From the NCBI GenBank assembly GCA_029747015.1, contig JAKOGI010002160.1, forward strand, positions 1 to 64,000: 64,000 nucleotides of DNA, written 5' to 3'. The notes beneath the pieces were generated by a model that was not told the DNA's origin, ran no database searches, and saw only the letters and a list, made by a program, of their open reading frames with translations. The translations under genes were made by a program, and so were the position numbers. Numbering within the stretch: position 1 is the stretch's first letter; each line of letters begins with the position of its first letter. This stretch comes from Carnegiea gigantea (lineage: Eukaryota > Streptophyta > Magnoliopsida > Caryophyllales > Cactaceae). Below, piece by piece: positions 60,590 through 64,000 of the stretch.

Positions 60590-61237
60590 TTGCCTTATTG
60601 GCAACACCGACTGCTCCGCCATAATTTGGATGTGATGCACATTGAAAAGAACTTCTTGGAGAACATTATTAGCACTGTTATGGATGTTCATAAGAAAACA
60701 AAGGACAATGCCAAATTAAGAATGGATGTTGTAGAAATATATGATAGACCAGAATTACATTTACATTCAAGCCCAAGTGGTAAGCCGGTTAAACCAAAAG
60801 CGAAGTTCGTACTTCCTGTGGATAAACGAAGAGAGTTGTGTGAATGGGTGAAGGAGCTTCAAATGCCTGATGGATATTGCTCCAATTTGAGGAATATCAT
60901 GGACCCTAATGAGGCTAAGTTCAACAACATAAAAAGTCATGATTGTCATGTGTTCATGGAGACTCTTTTACCAATTGCATTTGGTGCGCTCCCAGATGAT
61001 GTGTTAAAACCTCTTATTAAGATAAGCCAGTTCTTCAAGAACTTATGCTCAACAACATTACGGGAGGATATGCTTAAGGAACTACATTACAACATTGTCA
61101 TCACTTTGTGTAAGTTGGAGACCATTTTCCCTCCTAGCTTTTTCAATGTAATGGAGCGCCTGCCAGTGCATTTGACAGAAGAGGCTCAAGTAGGTGGTCG
61201 AATTCAATACCGATGGATGTATCCATTTGAGAGGTAA
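60590..61237 (+). CDS. TNP2 C-terminal region with DUF4218-like domain, CACTA #2
   Basis: A 215-residue open segment: LPYWQHRLLRHNLDVMHIEK, ENIISTVMDVHKKTKDN, then the DUF4218-type LETIFPPSFFNVMERLPVHL and GGRIQYRWMYPFER. Order and spacing agree with intact CACTA transposases. It is preceded by stops but internally clean. Likely one exon of the same gene as 58956-59741, with a splice site after ER|GTAAAA. Confidence 0.85.
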   Translation: MPYWQHRLLRHNLDVMHIEKNFLENIISTVMDVHKKTKDNAKLRMDVVEIYDRPELHLHSSPSGKPVKPKAKFVLPVDKRRELCEWVKELQMPDGYCSNLRNIMDPNEAKFNNIKSHDCHVFMETLLPIAFGALPDDVLKPLIKISQFFKNLCSTTLREDMLKELHYNIVITLCKLETIFPPSFFNVMERLPVHLTEEAQVGGRIQYRWMYPFER

Positions 61238-61332
61238 AATATACTATAATCGATGAAACCTTATCTCAATTCTTATATATGGAATCACTTAGAAGTCAAT
61301 GCAATTGTGAATTTGGTAGGTTCTTTGGCTGA

Positions 61333-61611
61333 TTGAAGAAAAAGATAAAGCAACAAGTGTGTCCTGAAGGTTCAATCACAGAAGCATACCTAGAAGCAGA
61401 GAGGACATTCTTCGCCTCCTATTACTTCGGCTCTAATGTGCCCTCCATGCGCACTAGGTGCAGGAGAAATGAGGATGACGATGAACATATCAATCATTTT
61501 CCAACTCTGTCCGTGTTTGCACCGCAAGGGACCGTTATTAGTAGGGAAAGATCAAGGTATCTCACAGATGCCGAATATATTGCTGCCCATCTTCACATGC
61601 TGTTATTATGA
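61333..61611 (+). CDS. TNP2 gene exon after DUF4218, CACTA #2
   Basis: Open segment with CPEGSITEAYLEAERTFFAS and YYFGSNVPSMRTR, which match the G-S-I-A-E-A-Y-L...F-x-S-x-Y-F segment of CACTA transposases. After LSVFAPQG the tail may be intronic. Weakly conserved end. Confidence 0.75.
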   Translation: MKKKIKQQVCPEGSITEAYLEAERTFFASYYFGSNVPSMRTRCRRNEDDDEHINHFPTLSVFAPQGTVISRERSRYLTDAEYIAAHLHMLLL

Positions 61612-61900
61612 TGAAGTTAAACCTTATATAGGGTGAGTGGTATCTTCACTTCCAATTAAGTTTATCATTTAGAGCGTAAGTATATTAATAAACTTCATAA
61701 AATGTGACAGAATTTTCATAGAACAAGTCAAAACTGCACGTTCCAATGCCAGCGATGCAGTGTCGACACAATCATCGAAACTCATTTCGCAGATTGGCTT
61801 AGTCAGAATGTAAGTATTAGAACTCATTTGTTTATAGTTTTAACATAACAGTTAATTAGGTGCATTGTATTAATTAAAACCACATGTTTTGTCACCTTAG

Positions 61901-62164
61901 GTGCATTATATTCAGCTATTCGAGACCGACAAACATTGCTACTTGAACCAATCAACTGCGAAGCCAAATCGATATGTGTCAACGTGGACGGCATATAGAG
62001 CAAATGGATTCAAATTCCACACAGAAGCTCAAAGTGTTGGGAAGAGAACATATAATTCTGGTGTTGGTGTTTGTGGCAGTTGGGAAGGCAATATTGAAAA
62101 TGATTATTATGGTGTACTGAAGGATATTGTCCAAATTGAGTACATAGGCAAACCACTTAAATGA
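61901..62164 (+). pseudogene. DUF4216-like exon, CACTA #2
   Basis: Open segment with YVSTWTAYRANGFKFHTEAQ, VGKRTYNSGVGVCG and ENDYYGVLKDIVQIEYIGKP: the R-x-V-N-G-Y-R-F-H-T...T-Q-N-S-G-V...Y-Y-G-V-L-x-x-I-I-E-L-x-Y motif of the DUF4216 region. A stop at about 62162 separates it from CVLFSCEWFDPT, so it is a broken exon. Confidence 0.82.
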
Positions 62165-62256
62165 TGTGTGCTATTCAGTTGTGAGTGGTTCGATCCCACA
62201 TTAAATCGTGGGCCACGATCTCATAAACTAAGCAACCTTATTGAGGTCCACCGTAC

Positions 62257-62631
62257 ATGAAGGTACCGAAAGTACGACCCATTTATCTTCCCAAACACCG
62301 CATTAAAGTATACTTCATACCTCATGCAGCACGCTCAAGGGATAGGGCTAATTGGCTTGTTGTCATACTAACCAAACCGAGGGCGAGAGTGGATAAGCAG
62401 TACACTCTACCTACTGTATACCAACAAACGGACATAATGACTATCGTCGAACCTGTGAATGACGCCATTCCTGCATCATTAGTGGATGAAAGTGCACCAC
62501 CAGAAGAGGTTAATGATAAAATAGGGTTTTCATTCGTTCAGGATAATGACGAGTCAGATGAGGTAGAGAATGATGAGGGTGATGAAGAGGGGGAGTGGGG
62601 TGACGGTAATGAAACAGATGAAGTAGAATAA
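62257..62631 (+). pseudogene. transposase C-terminal end, CACTA #2
   Basis: A 124-residue frame: YLPKHRIKVYFIPHAARS and ANWLVVILTKPRARVD (the Q-V-F-Y-V...W-x-V-V-x-K-x-P-R ending of the DUF4216 region), then an acidic tail (EVENDEGDEEGEWGDGNETD). Followed by a (GAT)n-like run at 62646-62705 which lies after the stop. Frame with the previous exon is shifted. Confidence 0.75.
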
Positions 62632-62645
62632 AATTTGCATTTGTA

Positions 62646-62705
62646 TGATGATGATGATGACGACGATGACGATGACATTGATGATGATGATGATGCAGAT
62701 GATTG
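62646..62705. repeat. (GAT)n-like microsatellite
   Basis: Imperfect GATGATGAC repeat after the transposase stop; perhaps an expanded tail of the acidic C-terminus. Confidence 0.8.
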
Positions 62706-62979
62706 AGTGCTTATGAATTCTTTTGTATTTGAGTACTTTGCATGTCAAACAATTGGTTGTGATTTTACTTATATTGTATGAATGAGCTTTACAAAATATG
62801 TGTTACCTATGTACCTATTATGATGTATGAGTAAACGATTTATATGTGCAATCATTATATATTTGTACTTGGCTTTGTTGTCACCTATTTTCGGTATGGA
62901 TTTCAGTTCTCGTTGAGGTAAGTCCTCCCCTTGAGGTAGAGGATGAGGGCATAGGAGCTCTACCATAGATCCGACTGCA

Positions 62980-63880
62980 ATGGACATTGATCCATCTTCT
63001 CCCCAGGTACCTCATATGCCAGTTCAGCCAGGAGCCACAATGGCTGCTTACATACCAGGTATTTCAGGACTAATGCCTCCCCCATTTGCGGCTTTCCATC
63101 ATCAAACCTCATACATTCCCAACCAAAGCACCATGTACGGCCAATTTGCCTGCAACATTCCTCCAAACCCCCATCTTGTTCACATTGTGCAGCCTACTCC
63201 CTACCCGCTCATCCTAACACAAACCAATCCCAAGACAACATTGCAAGCAGTGAAAGTGAAGTACAATCTAGTCATGGGAGCACTCGAGCTAAAACTTGGG
63301 TTGAGCCAGATGGTAACGGGTAAGTCTTCATTTGTTATATCTTATGAACTACTACATGAATTTTGCATAACAAGTAATTAATTTGATGTGTTATGTTCAA
63401 TTAGGTTTCTCCCCAATGATGGTGCTGTTAATAGGATTTCGCTCATATTTCAAAGCAAATATGACAGAGCTTGGCCTAGTTGGAGTGAAGTACCCAAACC
63501 AGTGCTAGATTTATGGTTTGGAGAGCTCAAGGTAACTATAGTGGCTATGTACTAACAGTTTCTGTGAACGTGATAAATTACTATTGTATTACTTGATGTG
63601 TTTGTTGTTTTCACAATTGCAAAAGTGGTTTACTTGGGATCCGATCCATAAGGACCGTATAAGAAGGAATTTTAAAAACCAAGGCAATGCACACTTGAGA
63701 GACTTCTTTAGTAAAGTAAGAAAGCATAACAAGAAGCCTGTTTGGCTTGGTGACGCTTAATGGGAGGGTCTCAAACGGCACTGAGCGAATGAACATTACA
63801 AGAAATTACGTGAAACAACCAGAAGAACCGACTGGGAACTCCAGAAAGTGGTGACCCATCTCTCCACACCTGTGGCTCGA
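62980..63880 (+). pseudogene. PTTA (Transposase_24-like) gene of CACTA #2, cut by window end
   Basis: Exon 1 (62980-63321) starts MDIDPSSPQVPHMPVQPG and is Pro/Met/His-rich, as is usual for PTTA N-termini. Exon 2 from 63405 after TTAG: FLPNDGAVNRISLIFQSKYD, RAWPSWSEVPKPVLDLWFGE (the W-P-S-W...D-L-W-F segment), with a donor at about 63532 (AAG|GTAACT). Exon 3 from 63626: WFTWDPIHKDRIRRNFKNQG, LRDFFSKVRKHNKKPVWLGD. It then has a stop where WL..W is expected (63760) and another at 63781, so it is likely a pseudogene, although the splice sites are good. Confidence 0.82.
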
Positions 63881-64000
63881 TCCCTATGCATGAGCATAGG
63901 CGGCATTTGATAAATGAATTAATATTTGCTATGTATTTCTTTAAGTTTAATACTGTATTTTGTGTTGTGCTTGACATCATCCTTTCTGGCACGTACATAG

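Larger units (their letters stand above)
57324..64000 (+). mobile_element. CACTA (En/Spm) element #2, runs off right edge
   Basis: Starts CACTACTAAAAAAGTTC at 57324. Followed by subterminal GCGACGGA palindromes, a GC-rich leader, a TNP2-type gene (58956-62631) and a PTTA-type gene (62980 on). The right end is beyond the window. Gene order TNP2 then PTTA in the same direction matches other plant CACTA elements. Confidence 0.88.

Overview
The window looks like a repeat-dense, intergenic or pericentromeric segment of a flowering-plant nuclear genome. I see no intact host gene. The recognisable coding matter is transposon-derived: Athila-type Ty3/gypsy gag-pol and ATHILA ORF, and CACTA (En/Spm) TNP2 and plant-transposase (Transposase_24/PTTA) genes. 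Nearly all of it is broken by stops and frameshifts. The rest is (TA)n microsatellite, minisatellite, LTR and non-coding retroelement sequence. Species cannot be named from the sequence.

Layout. 1-595 is (TA)n. 596-2755 is an inverted gag-protease fragment; 2756-9200 is a degenerate gypsy element on the plus strand (putative LTR, PBS, gag, PR, RT, RNase H, integrase) that stops abruptly inside integrase. At 9201 begins a tandem array of a non-autonomous, Athila-related element: LTR fragment (9201-9365), internal A, full LTR (27372-28742), internal B, full LTR (44101-45443). Internal A is split by a 13.7 kb CACTA element (10885-24629). Internal B is split by an 11 kb Athila element (31748-42709) with its own 1.24 kb LTRs and a likely 5 bp target duplication. 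The array elements have no gag-pol; instead both copies carry the same two unrecognised reading frames.

45444-48275 holds a short PTTA remnant and a CACTA-like end. 48276-53160 is low-complexity sequence: (GAA)n, a ~60 bp minisatellite, and two tandem ~1.2 kb units full of TTTAGGG-like words, then mixed TG/CA/TA microsatellite. 53169 to about 57120 is a second CACTA remnant (minus-strand PTTA C-terminus, hairpin subterminal repeats). 57324 to the right edge is a third CACTA element on the plus strand, with subterminal GCGACGGA palindromes, a ~141 bp tandem repeat in the leader, a degraded TNP2-type transposase with DUF4218/DUF4216 regions, then a PTTA gene cut by the window end.

How it fits together: the order of insertion is readable. 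The array formed first (a shared central LTR suggests unequal LTR recombination or tandem integration), then the CACTA and the Athila element jumped into copies A and B. Each disrupted copy supplies the empty-site reference for the other. No operating pathway is encoded; the main biological content is mobile-element structure and non-autonomous parasitism.
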